Positions 10,387-24,500 are shown, counted from the first letter of the stretch. The stretch: 63,763 nt of DNA from Spirogloea muscicola (GCA_009602725.1 WELB01000003.1:1014784-1078546); one strand, 5' to 3'. The notes: generated by a model not told the origin, from the letters alone. A program made the numbers and translations.

Positions 10387-13300
10387 TCAATCGACACCAT
10401 TCTCGCCCTTTTTATTCCTGAACGAATCTCGCAGTGCTACAAATCGCTTGTAGCACTGGTTCTTGTTCTTCCCAGGAACAGCTGCAGCTATCCGCTCCCA
10501 TCTAGCAGTCGTGTCCTTGGGGAAGGCCTGGCAGCAGGACCACTTTCCATTAGCATACTGCCCAAAGCCAGCAAGCTGTGCAGCAGCAGACCTGCAGCAT
10601 CAGCAGTTACTGTGGGCGACTTACTTTAAGAGCCTTGACAAGCGCCACCTCCTGCCCTTCAGACCAAGCTTCCAAGTCGACTGGGCTCCCATTGGCCATG
10701 CTCTTGGTCATGAGTACCTCATTCAGGCCGTTTTCAGCCTCGGTGGTGGCATGTTCTGCACCATCTTTCCCAATTTTGTGGTCTTCACCTGCCGTCCCAT
10801 TAGCAGTAACTGCTGTGCTGGCTTGAACGTCCTCGTCACGCGCACTCAGAGGCGAACTGATGGTGGCAGGCGGTTTCCGCTTCTGGACAAAGGTCTCAAA
10901 AGCCTTGCTGTCATCCGGTTTCTGGACGTGGCCCAAGCAACAAAAAGTCAATCTCAGAACCATCATACATTGTATGCACATTGTCACCCAAAGAACGCTC
11001 AAGAAGACCAAGACGGAGTAGACTGTTTCCACGGGCAACAAGCTGTGGGCATTCATCCCTGTTAAGATGGACGAGACAAGGAGCTCCAAAGACCAAGAAG
11101 GAGTCTAGCAATTGCATTCTAGGCATGCTTGACAAAATGTACGCCAAGCCTGAGAGCTATCCCCAATCTACGCTGCCAGGAACATCCATGCAGTCAGGGC
11201 TTGTCAATGCCACGAAGTAAGACCCCGAGCTTCACTGTAAGAAGCTAGAGAACCCCTACGCAACAAACATATATTATAAGGAGCCAAGGTTGTTAGAGGG
11301 CTCCCTGGATAATTGCTTATGGACCCTACCTGCAAGAGGACTGTCTTGATTGCTCTCAAAATTTCATCCACAGAACGATTGGTTCCAAGGTAACTACCAA
11401 CCACCTCCCATCGCTGCACCACCTCATTGACAATGACAAGTATGCAGTCAGGCCTCCTTCCGCAGCTTACCATTCTTATGGAATGGACTGCTATATGCAA
11501 AATTGCTGTGTGCAGCAAGCTAAGGCACCTACGTCTCCAATCAACGGCCACAGTAAAACTCAGACATCATGGTTATCAAGTGTGGAGCAATGCTCAGCAG
11601 GAACCAAATACAACGACTGAGCGCTAATGACTTCAACCAACAAAGGACACCTGAAGCAGACCTGAGAGGTTCCCTTTGGATACTTGAGCAGCGCCTTGCG
11701 AAGCAGCTCCACTTCCTCCTTGCCCCACGGCCTCTCCTTCTTACTTTCCTTCTCAAAAACGTTGCTCTTGCCACTCCCACCCTCACCGGCTGCAGCCCCG
11801 TTGCCATTGCTCGCCGGCTGCGCAGCCTCTGCAGGAGCTGAAGCCCCGGCCTCTTTGCGGCTGCCATCTGTCGGAGTGGCAGCCTCCTCCTGAGGAAGGA
11901 AATCGTCCCAGTTTCCCAACTTCAGGCACGCAAGGGCGGCCTGCAGGGCCGCTGCTTGCTGGTCCTGTCCCTCGGCCTTCTCTACGGTCTCGCATATCCA
12001 GCGAAGCTGCGTCAGGTCGCAACCCTGCACAGGCCATCCATGGGGCTCATTCAGAGAGGCAACCCCACGACCAGCCTTCGATGTGTCTCAAAGGTTCAAC
12101 TAATACTTGGTCAGGCCAGTATGCTCAAGCTGCTAGTATTTGCTGCTACTTGTAAGTTGCTGATCCCAACGCAGATACAGCTACAGTATCTGTATGTAAA
12201 GCTACAGTATCTGTATTTGAGGCAGACTGCTGTGCTTGCCTAGTGGGTCACATTTACTGTGTATGTCAGACATGGTGGTCACTGGCTGGACATGCTCTTC
12301 TACAAAGACATTCTTCTGCTCTTTGCCATTTCAATAGCCATCTGCTATTCGCCCACCAGTGGTTGCAAGGACCCAAATGCTCTGCCTTACCATGCAGATT
12401 GACTCCACGTCGTCATCAGGGACTCCATGATTCCGCTTGGCAAGATCTGCAGCTATGCAGTCTGCCGCCGCTAATCTCAACCTGCTCGCAGAGCACCACA
12501 AGCAAGCCCTCAGGGGTGTGGAGAATTTCAACCATTCGACATCACATTTTGACCTTTGATACCACCTTAATTGCTTGTAAAAGATTGTGCACTTGTGTTC
12601 GATGTGCGCGTGATGCCTAGGTCACACAAACCCATCAATGCAACTTCTGATAGCTAAACAAAATCAACATTGCTTTAAGACTTTCGTGCACACAACACCT
12701 ACTGTATGTGCACATGATGCCTGGGTCCTACAACACCAACAATGCATACCTTGAGCGCTCCTTCCGTATCAGCTTCTTCTCCTTCTCCCTCACTTTTTTC
12801 TGACGCAGAGGAATGCAAAGTTCACAGGTGAGAACCTCCAGAGGTGCAAGATGAAAGCATCCCACAATTGCACTATATTGCAACTTTCAAGCAAGTCTGA
12901 AGCATGCTCTGCCATGGACGTACTAAATTGTTGCTCATTACAGCCAAGCAAAATTGCTGACAATTTGTGAGTCAAGAAGTCGAAGCAAGCGCACCTGCTC
13001 AGCAGCCTCAAGAGCAGCCCGCTTGTCTTCCTCCCGCTTCCGCTCCTTCTCCTCCTCTACTGCTCTCAGAGCAGCCTCCTCCTGCTCCTTCTTGGCCTGC
13101 TGCTTTGCATGCTTCCTTGCCTGCTTCTCAGCCTTCTCATCATCTTTCCGTTTCTGTATTCGAGGGTCCTTCCTGTCCACAACACAGCCAACTACAGGCA
13201 TCAGCGACATAGTGTAACGCTGCCCACATCAGTCATGCACCTCTGCTGCATGCTTCGGCTGAGGTGCAGATGCAGTTAACTCGTGTTCCATGGTGTCCAA

Positions 13301-15694
13301 GTCAAGTATGTGACAAGATCAATGACACCACCCTTGCAGCAACAGCAACTTCCATTCAGGTAGATACTAGAAACTGCTCCATGCAACACACAGCTGGTGT
13401 CTCTTTGTAAAACAGTACCTGTAAGCATTCTCCACCAGTGTCCTGAGCCGGGCATACTCTTCCTTCTTGGCCTTCTCTCTAAGTTTCGAGTTCTGCCTCT
13501 CCATCCACCTCTTGTGTTCACGGCTCTCGGCGGACTCCAAGTCGTACTCATCGTCATCTGGAAACTCTCTCCAGGACTGCAACCAAGAGCTCAAGGTGAG
13601 CAGCCTGCTACCTATGGCAAAGCTCGCCTTGCGATGGTTGCATTGACACCTATCTTCAACACAATGTTCACAAAGTAGGGTCTAGAGAACCGGATGACCT
13701 AAAGCCTGCTCACAACATTACCTCTCTGCAGACACAACCTACAAACTCTTCCCAACTACACGATGCTCTGCAATGATTCCTAGCAGGGGTAAGCTGTCTG
13801 GCGGCCCGGCAAGTCGGAGGGAACTCAGTACCTTAAAGGTCCACCAAAAGTCGTAAAAGCGATCCACCTCTTCAATAGATGTATCAATGTCACCCAAGAG
13901 GCAGACAGGCTGTACTGTTGACCACCTGCCGTTCCGCTGGAAAACTGGCCCAAAGACCTGCGCCCGAGAAGGTGCAGTTTAAAAACCTTATGCAAGAAGC
14001 AAGATGCTTGCAACAGATCAATATACAACTAGCAAGGTGTTGTTGAACCCCTGCTTGTGCCGCGCTGTTGCATGACACGGCCAGATGCCTTTGCCACACA
14101 GGAGCTCCACATCCATCTACTTGCAACAGTAGGCAAGGTCATGCGCACCTTGAAGAAGTCGTCCAGGGAGCACTCTGAAGGCACTTCGTCATCGAACTCG
14201 TCAGTGGAATCAAACAGGCGCCGCTTTGCAGGATCCATGAGGATCTCATAGCCCTCCTGGATGCTCTTGAAGTGAGCATCAATCTCCTCCCGCTTCTCTG
14301 CCTTGGCCTCCTCAGTGTCGTGCTCCAGCAGGATTGCTGCCTGCTTGTCCGGGTGGTGCTTAAGGGCAGCCTCTCTGCAGATCCAGGACCTTCCATGAAT
14401 GAGCAACATGCAGATGATGACAGAAGCCAGGAATGCTCTGAGAACTGCCATCTTGAGACAGGCAAGTAACCTCCACAACAAGGAGATGCATCACGACACC
14501 TAGAAAGGTCTTATGGGGAGTAGGTTAGAGGCGATCGCACCTGTACGCCTTCCTGATCTGGTCCTCTGTGGCCAGGTATCGGAGGTGCGCCAGCCCAAGC
14601 AGCGCATAATAGTCCGACTCCCCCCCATGCTTGCCCTTCTTCCGCGACTTGCTGCTCGTGCTCTCCCACGCTGATGCCGGCGACGAGCTGCTCCCAGCAG
14701 GCCCCCCAAGCGCACGGCGACAGGCACAAATGAGCTGCTGCTGCATGTGCCGGCAGCTGGTGCGACAGTGTCGACACAAAACGCTGCTGCCTCACGAAGA
14801 GGGCGACGCCTGTAGGACTGTCTAAATGCGAGGAGTATGCAGGACGGCTCAGCAGAAGCTGAGCAGCAATGCTGTTGCTCTTGACTGGACTGACGCCCTA
14901 AAGGCCTTGCCAAGGTGAGCGGGACATCGGCCAACGTCGACGGTTAGGAAAGTGCAGCCATGAGTGGAGCTCGCCGCTTCGCTGATCTACCATCACTTGA
15001 TGCTAGCTCACTGCTCTATCACTCGAGCCTCAAGTGAGGAGGCCGAGAAGCAGCCATGGCTTTCTGGCTGCATCAAAGCTGCAGCTGCCAGGCCAACAAG
15101 CTCGAGGCTCCTAGGACAAGTAGAAGGGGCGAGCTCAATGCTGCTGCCGGGAGCTCACTGCCGCTGCCCTGTGACATGCAGCAGGGGCTAGACACAGGGC
15201 AGACGCCAACTCATCCTGCTTAGGCAGCTCCAAGGAGCTGCCTGAGCTGAGCCGCCAGAGCCTGCCTTACAAAGTCACTGACATGGCAGCTGCAGAAGCT
15301 AGACTAGGATCAGGATGTCAGCTGAGACGGACCAGTCTCTTGCCAATGGGATGGGATCCCATGGTGCAACGGCAGACCGTTGTCGCCTAGGCCTTGATCA
15401 GCGTCAGGGCGCCGACATCAAGGCCGCGTCTAGAACGATCGCTCACCTTGACGTCGAGCCGGCCGTGCCGTCGGAGGCAGCGGAGCCATTCTCGGCGGCT
15501 CCGGGCGCGGCAGCGCCGTCGGCAGTGCCGCCGCCGAGGCCGGTGGCGCGGAGCGCTGCGGCGTGGAAGAGGTGCCCCGCGGGCTCGAGCCAGTGCGCCT
15601 TGGCCGGCGCCGCCGGCGACGCGACGACCAGCAGGCCGCCGTCGGGCACGGCCTGCTGGTCGTACGATATCAGCAGCCGCCGTGCTGCCGGCAT
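10387..15694 (-). CDS. DNAJC2: DNAJC2/zuotin: J-domain co-chaperone with two SANT/Myb domains
   Basis: Ribosome-associated J-protein (RAC complex), also linked to H2A-ubiquitin chromatin. Exons: 15694-15447, one ending at 14541 (start unresolved, about 14700-14800), 14374-14149, 13957-13832, 13576-13419, 13172-12995, 12799-12750, 12481-12391, 12024-11662, 11413-11330, 10921-10625, 10575-10387; phases agree from 14541 onward. Exon 1 starts MPAARRLLISYDQQAVPDGG and has the plant zuotin signature WLEPAGHLFHAAALR. The J-domain reads GESDYYALLGLAHLRYLATE through RKAYR to EAALKHHPDKQ, with HPD intact. Next come the zuotin homology region (SWREFPDDDEYDLESAE), a charged helical stretch, SANT1 (KERPWGKEEVELLRKALLKYPKG joined to RWEVVGSYLGTNR) and SANT2 (GKWSCCQAFPKDTTARWERI), ending KKGENGVD. 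It runs head to head with the LIM gene. Confidence 0.93.
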
Positions 15695-15815
15695 GCTGGC
15701 GGCCGCCGCGCGGACGTGCTCCTACATCGGCGGGGGAGCAGCGAGCGAGCCGCCACTACTTCCGACGCCCCCGCCGCCGACACGGCCGCCGACAGCGCCG
15801 CCGCCGCCGCCGCCG
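15695..15815. promoter_or_regulatory. Short GC-rich divergent interval between DNAJC2 and LIM gene
   Basis: Only about 120 bases separate the DNAJC2 start codon from the first visible LIM exon. The interval is GC-rich with a run of CCG triplets at about 15805-15830. A shared promoter is an inference from the geometry; no motif was recognised. The missing first half of LIM1 would also be expected here or upstream but was not found. Confidence 0.3.
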
Positions 15816-16683
<868 letters not shown>

Positions 16684-17085
16684 GTGAGCGCCTAAACCCT
16701 CGAAGTCTCAGACTCCAGCCTCAGCGCGCGTTTCCGCTAGGACCCGCCGACATTGAATCTGAAACGACCTCCTTACTACTGCTACGGCCATTGACCTCCT
16801 CCTGCTCATCCTCCTCATGCACCTTGCTCATGTTGTTACTTGGAGAACTTGGGGATGATCCTGAGAAAGTGCTCTCAGGCAGCCCAGACCTGTTGCTGCC
16901 ACTAGCAAAGCTCCTTAACCAGCAGAGCTCTGCTTCGCTGCGGTTGCGGGTGGACTGTAGTGATTTTTAACCTGCTTATGATCTCTTTGCTGCCAAGGTG
17001 GCCAAGTCAGCTCCACAATGCAGCACAGGCGTTGACCACCATGCTCCTAAACATTGGTTGCATCGTCAATTGTGTGGTCGCCCAG

Positions 17086-17086
17086 N
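17086..17086. other. Single-N gap, probably hiding the rest of the LIM gene
   Basis: The left flank ends in an acceptor-like CCCAG and the right flank begins with a GGGA-rich run. The sequence after it belongs to the upstream side of the CCHC gene, with no LIM sequence. A one-base gap often marks unknown length. Confidence 0.5.
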
Positions 17087-17538
17087 GGAGGGAGGGAGGG
17101 AGAAGGGCAGGGGAGGGGAGGGAGGGATGGCGGCGGGGCTGGGGATGAGGGCGGCGGGTGCCGGCCGGCCGTGCCGGCGAGGAGGGAGGCAGAGGAGGGG
17201 GGTTTGAGGGCGCAGGGGGGTCTGGGTGGGGAGTAGGCGCGCCCGCGCGTGCAAGACTTGAGCTCTGTGCGCCGCCATTGCCACGCCCTCGCCTGCGCTG
17301 CCGGACCCCAGCTGCCGGCTCGGCCTGGCCTTCGCTCCGGGAGCTTCGGCATGGCGGCCCTGCCGGGCTTGCCGAGCTGCCGGGCGGCGGCGCTCTCGTG
17401 CCTGGCCCCCGAAGGTCGGCACCGCCGCGTGGCTGCTCTCCAGCCCCGTCGTGGGCGCCCAGAGACGTGCCGGTTGCGGTCGGCACTCACCGCCGGCCGC
17501 CAGCCGGCACACCGCCTGCTGCTCTCGCTTGCAGGGGC

Positions 17539-19142
17539 ATGGACGTCTGCAACAACTGCCGGCGGCCGGGGCACTACGCACGCGAGTGCCCCAACGCCGC
17601 GGTCTGCAACAAGTGCCAGAAGGCCGGGTGAGCCGCCCCTCCATCTGCCTCCTCTTTCCCTCTTCCGCCCTCCGTGTTGCCTCTCAGGCTGCCGGGCTGA
17701 GCCGCCGCCGGCCCTCAGACTGAAGCAGCTATGGCTATCGCCGCAGGCATCTGGCAGCCAGCTGCCCGAACGAGGTGCTGTGCCGCAACTGCAAGCAGCC
17801 AGGCCATGTCGCGGCTGACTGCGCCAACGAGGCCGTCTGCAACCTCTGCGGCACGCTCGGCCACCTCGCGCGCGCCTGCCCCGCTGCCACCGGCGGCGGC
17901 GGCGGCTCCGGCATCGCTGCCGGCGCTCCCTGCTCGCAGGCAAGCCCAGCCGACACACCTTGGACTTCACCTCCCCTGGCCGCCAGCTCTGACTCTGTGA
18001 CTCGTGGCTGAGCTCCGCTGCCTCGCACCTCCCTCCTCGTTCCTCTCTCACCTCCCTCTCCTTTCTCTGGATGCAGCTGTGCAATAACTGTATGCAGCCG
18101 GGGCACATTGCTGCCGAGTGCACCAACGAGCAGGCGTGCAACAACTGCCGCCAGCCGGGACACCTTGCGCGCGATTGCATGTGAGCACGCCCTTCCAGAT
18201 TACAGCTCCCCCTTCTTCGTGCACGCGGAGCTTCCAGCTGACCGTAAGCCGGCAAGCCTCCCCTACTCTGATGCCCGACGTGGTATCGGTGTATCAGGAA
18301 CCTGCCGGTGTGCAACACATGCGGCCAGGAGGGCCACATTGCCTTCGACTGCTCTAGCGGCGGTGGCGCTTTGGGTGCGGGCACGACATATGGTGGCGCT
18401 GGCGCTTACAGAGGGTGCGATCAGTGGCTCCCCGTCCCTCTCTCTTCCCTGCTGCCGCGTTTTGGCAATTAAGATCAGGGTAAGGTGTAAGCGCTCTTAT
18501 TGTCGGGCTCAGCGCTAAGAGCAAGGCGTGGGGCAGCGTGGTGGACTGCTCATCATCGCCGGCTGGAGCTCATAAGCTGCGATCATTGATATCGAAAAGT
18601 GTTTCGTGGGGGCGGATCCTGGGAAAGGACTCGCCCTTCACTTGCCTGACTAGTTGTTCCTCTTCGTTGATCTTGTCGGCGCCAGAGTCGCGTGCCATAG
18701 CTGCGGGCAGGTTGGTCACATAGCGCGCAACTGCCCGCTGAGCTTCGGTGGCGCCCCGCCACTGCAGGTGACAATCTTCTCGCTCATTTTTCCGTTAACC
18801 CCCTGCCTTCACCCACCTACCTCCCTCACTCCCATGATATTGGTTGTGTACATCAGGCTTGGTGATGCTGCCCCACTGATGTGTGAATGGTGCTCCTACC
18901 CCTCCTTGCAGTACATGGCCGTCCGCGGAGCGGCCGCCGCTGCTGTTATGGGCATGGGTATGGGCATGGGCATGGGTGCGGGCATGGGCCTGGGCCGCGG
19001 CAGCAACGACGGCTTGTGCCGTAACTGCAAACAGCCTGGGCACGTGGCGCGCGACTGCTCGCGCCCAACTGTGTGCAATAACTGCGGCGGCATCGGCCAC
19101 CTTGCCGCACAGTGCCCATCCGAGGACATGCGCGGGCGCTGA
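17539..19142 (+). CDS. CCHC zinc-knuckle protein with ten knuckles (CNBP/GIS2 type)
   Basis: Nucleic-acid-binding protein of the CNBP/GIS2/HEXBP type, expected to bind single-stranded RNA or DNA. Exons: 17539-17627, 17747-17939, 18077-18180, 18298-18414, 18686-18767, 18912-19142. Ten CxxCxxxxHxxxxC knuckles can be read, beginning [17 protein letters not shown] and ending [19 protein letters not shown]. Knuckles 8 and 9 are separated by an Ala/Met/Gly spacer (runs of GMGMGM). The join 17939/18077 uses a GC donor (CAG then GCAAGC), keeping phase 0. The ATG at 17539 follows an acceptor-like TTGCAG at 17534, so a 5' UTR intron or an additional upstream exon is possible. The family arrangement matches the plant multi-knuckle proteins. 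Confidence 0.9.
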
Positions 19143-19428
19143 GAGATCTCGGAAGGAGGCCAGTGGTTACCCCAAAGCCGCTGCTGTCACCCTTGCTACT
19201 CTGTCTTTGAAGTGTCATACAACTGCAGGATTTCACATAGAGGGGCTCTATTTGTACCAGCGCTGTCACGCTTTTGCGTTGGTGTGGCCCTCTTTATTGC
19301 CGTCATGTCGTGGTGACGGCTCTGAGCAATTGCTACTGCAAGAGTCGGCGGCATGCAATCAATGATTCTTGAGCTTATAATGATGAGCAAAGGCATGAGC
19401 AAGATTTCGTCGCACTATCAGTGTCCAC

Positions 19429-20281
19429 TCATTTCCTGCGCTTCTTCCTTGCGCCTTTGGATTTGTTGCCTTTGCCTCTGCCGCCGCCTTTTTTACCCTG
19501 TCGGCGACCTCTGGAATCAGTGGCTGCGCCGCTGAAGCCGCCATGGTCCTCTCTTTGCTTGCGGCTGCCACCGCGCTTCTGCTGGCGACTGCCCCCCGTA
19601 TGCTGCGCAGTGACAGTCTTAGGCAGTGGCTGTACATGCAACACGCCGCCGCGGAGGACGTCCTCAAGCGCGCCCAAGTTTCCGGGGCCGCCACGGTGGG
19701 CGGCTGTCGCTGATCGCTGCTGCACCTTGCGCCGCTTGGTGGCACCAGAGCCCTTGACGCGCACCATGCCAGCGGCAATGCCCTCCTGGCGCTGCCGCTC
19801 CTCCCGCTCCTCCTGCTTGCGCTTGATGCCGAGGCCGATGGCCGGCGGCACGCGCGGGCTCCTTGCCGCCTGCAGCAGAGCAGCCGGCACAGCGGCTGAT
19901 CAGCGTGGATGCACCAGATCGTACATGCATGCAGCTCGTTGTCGGCCGCCGCTGGGACCTCGCCCACCTTGGCGCCGAGCTCCAGCAGCTGCTGCGCCTC
20001 CCACTTGGCGCGGTCCTTCTTGGCCAGCAGCGCCGCGCCTGCAGCAGCACCGGAGGCTCTAGCTGTGTCACAGGGCCTGCTGGAAGTGGCCCCGGGGGCC
20101 ATAGCCGCGCAATGGCTGCAACCAGCGGCAGTGTTTACGTGGAGCGGCTCTCACCAAGCGTCTCGACTTCCTTGGCCATGGCTCGGAAGGCCTCGCTTCC
20201 CGTGGCGGCCAGCCCCGCCGCGCTCAAGAGCAGCCCTCGCCCGCCGCTTATGGGCTTGTGCACGTCCGCCACCCGCGCCGA
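19429..20281 (-). CDS. C1orf131/DUF4602-like nucleolar protein, 5' end unresolved
   Basis: Exons 20281-20155, 20038-19968 and 19869-19429 join in phase. The readable protein has SEAFRAMAKEVETLG, then ALLAKKDRAKWEAQQLLELG, then PRVPPAIGLGIKRKQEERE and a very basic Gly/Lys/Arg-rich tail ending SKGARKKRRK and TGA at 19429-19431. The order of an AxE-rich helix, a KxKWExQxxxxLGAK block and a GxGIKRKQEEREERQ block is that of the DUF4602 family (human C1orf131), linked to small-subunit ribosome assembly. The N-terminus should lie upstream, but the sequence runs into a CGG run, telomere-like DNA and the large gap. Family assignment is from pattern memory. Confidence 0.65.
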
Positions 20282-20367
20282 CTGCGGCAGCCAACGCCGT
20301 GACAGACGAAGCCCGCTTAATAGCAGCCTTGAGCAGGCCCTAGGGCAAGGCACGGCCAAGCCCGTGA

Positions 20368-20432
20368 AGCGGCGACGGCGGCGGCGGCGGCGGCGGCGGC
20401 GGCTAGGGTTTGGGGTCAGGGTTAGGGTTGTG
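20368..20432. repeat. CGG run followed by telomere-like repeats beside the gap
   Basis: A (CGG)n tract at about 20374-20402 is followed by TAGGGTTTGGGGTCAGGGTTAGGGTT-type sequence (about 20404-20430), resembling degenerate TTTAGGG units. Confidence 0.6.
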
Positions 20433-20517
20433 GGGACTCGGCGGCCGGTCTTCGCACCATGAAAAGCCGCCGCTCGCGGGCACCGCCGGCGGCGGCCTCG
20501 CGCCGCCCGGCGCCGGC

Positions 20518-21500
20518 NNNNNNNNNNNNNNNNNNNNNNNNNNNNNNNNNNNNNNNNNNNNNNNNNNNNNNNNNNNNNNNNNNNNNNNNNNNNNNNNNNN
20601 NNNNNNNNNNNNNNNNNNNNNNNNNNNNNNNNNNNNNNNNNNNNNNNNNNNNNNNNNNNNNNNNNNNNNNNNNNNNNNNNNNNNNNNNNNNNNNNNNNNN
20701 NNNNNNNNNNNNNNNNNNNNNNNNNNNNNNNNNNNNNNNNNNNNNNNNNNNNNNNNNNNNNNNNNNNNNNNNNNNNNNNNNNNNNNNNNNNNNNNNNNNN
20801 NNNNNNNNNNNNNNNNNNNNNNNNNNNNNNNNNNNNNNNNNNNNNNNNNNNNNNNNNNNNNNNNNNNNNNNNNNNNNNNNNNNNNNNNNNNNNNNNNNNN
20901 NNNNNNNNNNNNNNNNNNNNNNNNNNNNNNNNNNNNNNNNNNNNNNNNNNNNNNNNNNNNNNNNNNNNNNNNNNNNNNNNNNNNNNNNNNNNNNNNNNNN
21001 NNNNNNNNNNNNNNNNNNNNNNNNNNNNNNNNNNNNNNNNNNNNNNNNNNNNNNNNNNNNNNNNNNNNNNNNNNNNNNNNNNNNNNNNNNNNNNNNNNNN
21101 NNNNNNNNNNNNNNNNNNNNNNNNNNNNNNNNNNNNNNNNNNNNNNNNNNNNNNNNNNNNNNNNNNNNNNNNNNNNNNNNNNNNNNNNNNNNNNNNNNNN
21201 NNNNNNNNNNNNNNNNNNNNNNNNNNNNNNNNNNNNNNNNNNNNNNNNNNNNNNNNNNNNNNNNNNNNNNNNNNNNNNNNNNNNNNNNNNNNNNNNNNNN
21301 NNNNNNNNNNNNNNNNNNNNNNNNNNNNNNNNNNNNNNNNNNNNNNNNNNNNNNNNNNNNNNNNNNNNNNNNNNNNNNNNNNNNNNNNNNNNNNNNNNNN
21401 NNNNNNNNNNNNNNNNNNNNNNNNNNNNNNNNNNNNNNNNNNNNNNNNNNNNNNNNNNNNNNNNNNNNNNNNNNNNNNNNNNNNNNNNNNNNNNNNNNNN
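20518..21500. other. Assembly gap (983 N)
   Basis: Unsequenced. It is flanked by GC-rich DNA and lies between the 5' sides of the DUF4602 gene (minus) and the Enhancer of polycomb gene (plus), so it probably covers a divergent promoter and the DUF4602 first exon. Confidence 0.99.
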
Positions 21501-21557
21501 CAAGCCGGGCGCCGGAGGCGCGGTGGCGGGGCCCGCGGGCCGCCGCCGCCTCCGGCC

Positions 21558-24500
21558 ATGAGCAGGCTGTCCTTCCGGCCGCGCCCCTTGGACATCCACA
21601 AGCGCCTGCCCATCGTCCGCTCCGTCAAGGAGCTCGACGCCGACGACGGCACCGCCGCCGCCGCCGCCGGCATCGGCGGCGGCGGCGGGGCTCGACTCCA
21701 CGGGGCGACTGACAGTGATGGCGATCAGGTGCTCCATTGTGGCTCTGCTCTTCACCGGTCCCTCGCTCCGCAGCTGTAGGTCGCCCGCTGGCCACCGAGG
21801 GCTATGCCTCGTCGGAGGCGCCAGCGAGCCGTCGTGAGAGGTCCCGGCAATGCTCGTCGGCCATGGCGCCGCCGCCCAGCTGCGGCAAGCCAGCCGTGGA
21901 GGCTTCTGTGGGCATCGCCCAGGCCGCTCGAGAGCTCGCGGGAGTCTGTGCGGGCCAGCGGCAGCGGCCTCGGCTGCTCGCCCGCCGCCCGCCGCCCGCC
22001 AAACCCCTAAACCCCAAACCCTCAACTGCTAACCCCAAACCTGAAACTCTCAATCGAGCCGCGCGGGTTCGAGTCACGGCCTGCGCAGCCTCTCCGAGCT
22101 CACACGGGCATGGCAGCTTCTATTTGCTAGCCTATCCATGCCTTTCCGCCGCAGCTTATGCCTTGCCGCGCCCCGCAGTCGCGCCGCGAGAAGACCCGCA
22201 AGACCGTCGGCGACATCCCCATCCCCTACTACGAGGTCGTGCCCAGCTACGAGCGCGACTACACGCCCACCTTCGCCCAGCCCCAGTCCTACGTGCGCAG
22301 CAAGCCAGGTGCAGGACTGATGCAGCCCATGTTCAAGTGGCGAGCCCTGTTAGCAAATCCACGTTGAGCGAGAAGTGATAGCTCCGTCGATCCCACCATT
22401 GAGCTTGTTGGGGTTTCGGCACTCACTAGTGGGCCTGCAGCAGGACTTGGCTACTGTGACAGGATGTCGTAGTGTACCTCACAGCGACTAGAGCCCAACC
22501 CTTGTGGAGCGACATCGAGGACTTGGGGCTGCCGCAGCGCTGGCTCGCTGAGAAGCTCCTTGCTGGCGTGAATGTTTCAGCGAGGTCTGAGGACGGCGCG
22601 TACGTGGAGTACGACCTGGACGACGAGGACGAGGACTGGCTGGACCAGTTCAACGACGAGCGCAAGATTCTGCCCCCCGAGAAGTGCGCAGGACCAATTT
22701 GACTCCCACCTCCACGTTCTCGCTCGCAGCTCAAAACGTCGGAGTCAATCACCAAAGGACCAATGCACCACCGATGACGGGTTCCAGCCAAGTCTCAAAT
22801 CAGGAGCTCACTTGGCAACCTCCGCGGAGATCATTGCTCAAGCAGATTGGAATGCGAAACGAAGCCGCCAAAGCTGCCCACATTACCTATTGCGCCCACC
22901 GATGACAGCTGCCACCTGTCCTCTTGGGCCATGCTATCTCGCTATCCTGTCTGATCCAGCTGCGATCTGGCCAACCTGCCAGGTTTGAGTGGATGCTGTA
23001 TAAGTTGGAGCTTTTGGACCATCGGCAGCGCGAGAAGGCCGGCATTGGGCTGCTGGTCCTGGGCAACCCCGTGCCCATCATGCTCCAACGCGAGATGGCC
23101 TATGAGGTGGGCCCATCCTCCTCTCTTACTCGCATCACCACTGTCACGCTAGGCTCCAACTCTGGCGAGCTGACATGGGCTATGTCAGGACGATAGCTAA
23201 GGTCTTCCAATTCCGAAGGCCCTTTTCATGCAGTTGCTTGGAGTGGGTTCCTCTGACCTTCTTCAACTGGCTGTGCAGATCCTACGGACGCAGACAACAA
23301 GGCAGGCGGTCACGGCGGCCGTTTACGACTACTGGAAAGCCAAGGTGTGTGTTCTAATTGAGGGCTCGTCTTGGCTGACCGTCGCATGGATGTAGCTCTG
23401 CTTTTGAAGGCTGCCTGCAACCGCATAGACAGTACGAGGCGTCAGTCTTTCTTATTGGTGGCATGCATTGACCATGCTGCAGCGGGAGAGGTGGCAGAAG
23501 CCCATCCTCAGGCGACTGCAGGTGCAGATTTATTATCTAATACCAAGCGCTTCTTAGGATCTTGCATATTGGGGAAACTTTCGCGTTCGCAAACATATCA
23601 GTGTGTGGGCTTGTGCATGATCTTCTGCTACCGGACTCACAAAAGTAGTGTGTTCTCCAGCCTGCACCTTCAAACAATGATACGAATCCGTTCAACGTGT
23701 TCCGTCCTCGGGAAAGGGTCCACAGGCCTCACACGCGGAGGGTGAGTTTCGGCACTTGACTTGAGGAGCAGCCTGTGTCAGCAGATGCTCTGCAAGCCTA
23801 CGGATCCTCTTTAAGCTCGTATTTCTTTGTTTACAGGGGATCAACATAAATCCCCCTGTTAATCACAGGACTTAACATGATTGTCCATACTCCTGCTGGA
23901 GCAATGCTGTTGGGAAAGCGCGATGAATGCATCTCGCATGCTGGTTATGTCCAATTCAGACTCTGCTTAAGGGTCTCTTGGCAACTGAGTAGATGAAGGT
24001 GGAAGGAGCATTGGGCGTCTCGTTTCCTGCATCTAGGAGTTGGTATCCTTGGCTGCAGAGCACATAGATTGAGAACCAGTCACTGATGGCAGAATGACCA
24101 CAATCTGGTTCTTTGCATCTGCAGATGCAGAGGCGGGAAAATGACGTCCACTCATTTGAGAAGTTGCGACAGGTTCGATGAAAGTCCATACGAACTATCT
24201 GGCATGCTTCCTGCAATCCACTTGCAGTGGTATTAGACAGAGTTATCGCTCAGGCTGCTGAAGTGGAAGATTTGGCAACACCAGATCTATCTCATAGTTG
24301 CTCGCTTGGACCTGCAATGAACCTTGTCGTCTCAGGTTCGGAAGAAACTGGAGGAGGCTAAGATATTGCTCCTTGAGCTCCAACGAGTAAGCACAAATGA
24401 TCACACGTTCCCACAAACTCGTGCAAGCAAGTTGGAGGAGAGGGTTTGCTTGGGTGTTTGGGGATGGATGTTTGTGAGGCAGACCTCTCAAAAAGGTGAC

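Noticed and set aside
17047-18384. A 445-residue minus-strand open frame antisense to the CCHC gene
   Set aside because: It runs through GC-rich DNA and across the gap base, has low-complexity Arg/Ala/Pro composition and no domain, and opposes a well-supported gene.
20135-22025. Very long open frames across the 983-base gap
   Set aside because: They are open only because N codons contain no stops.
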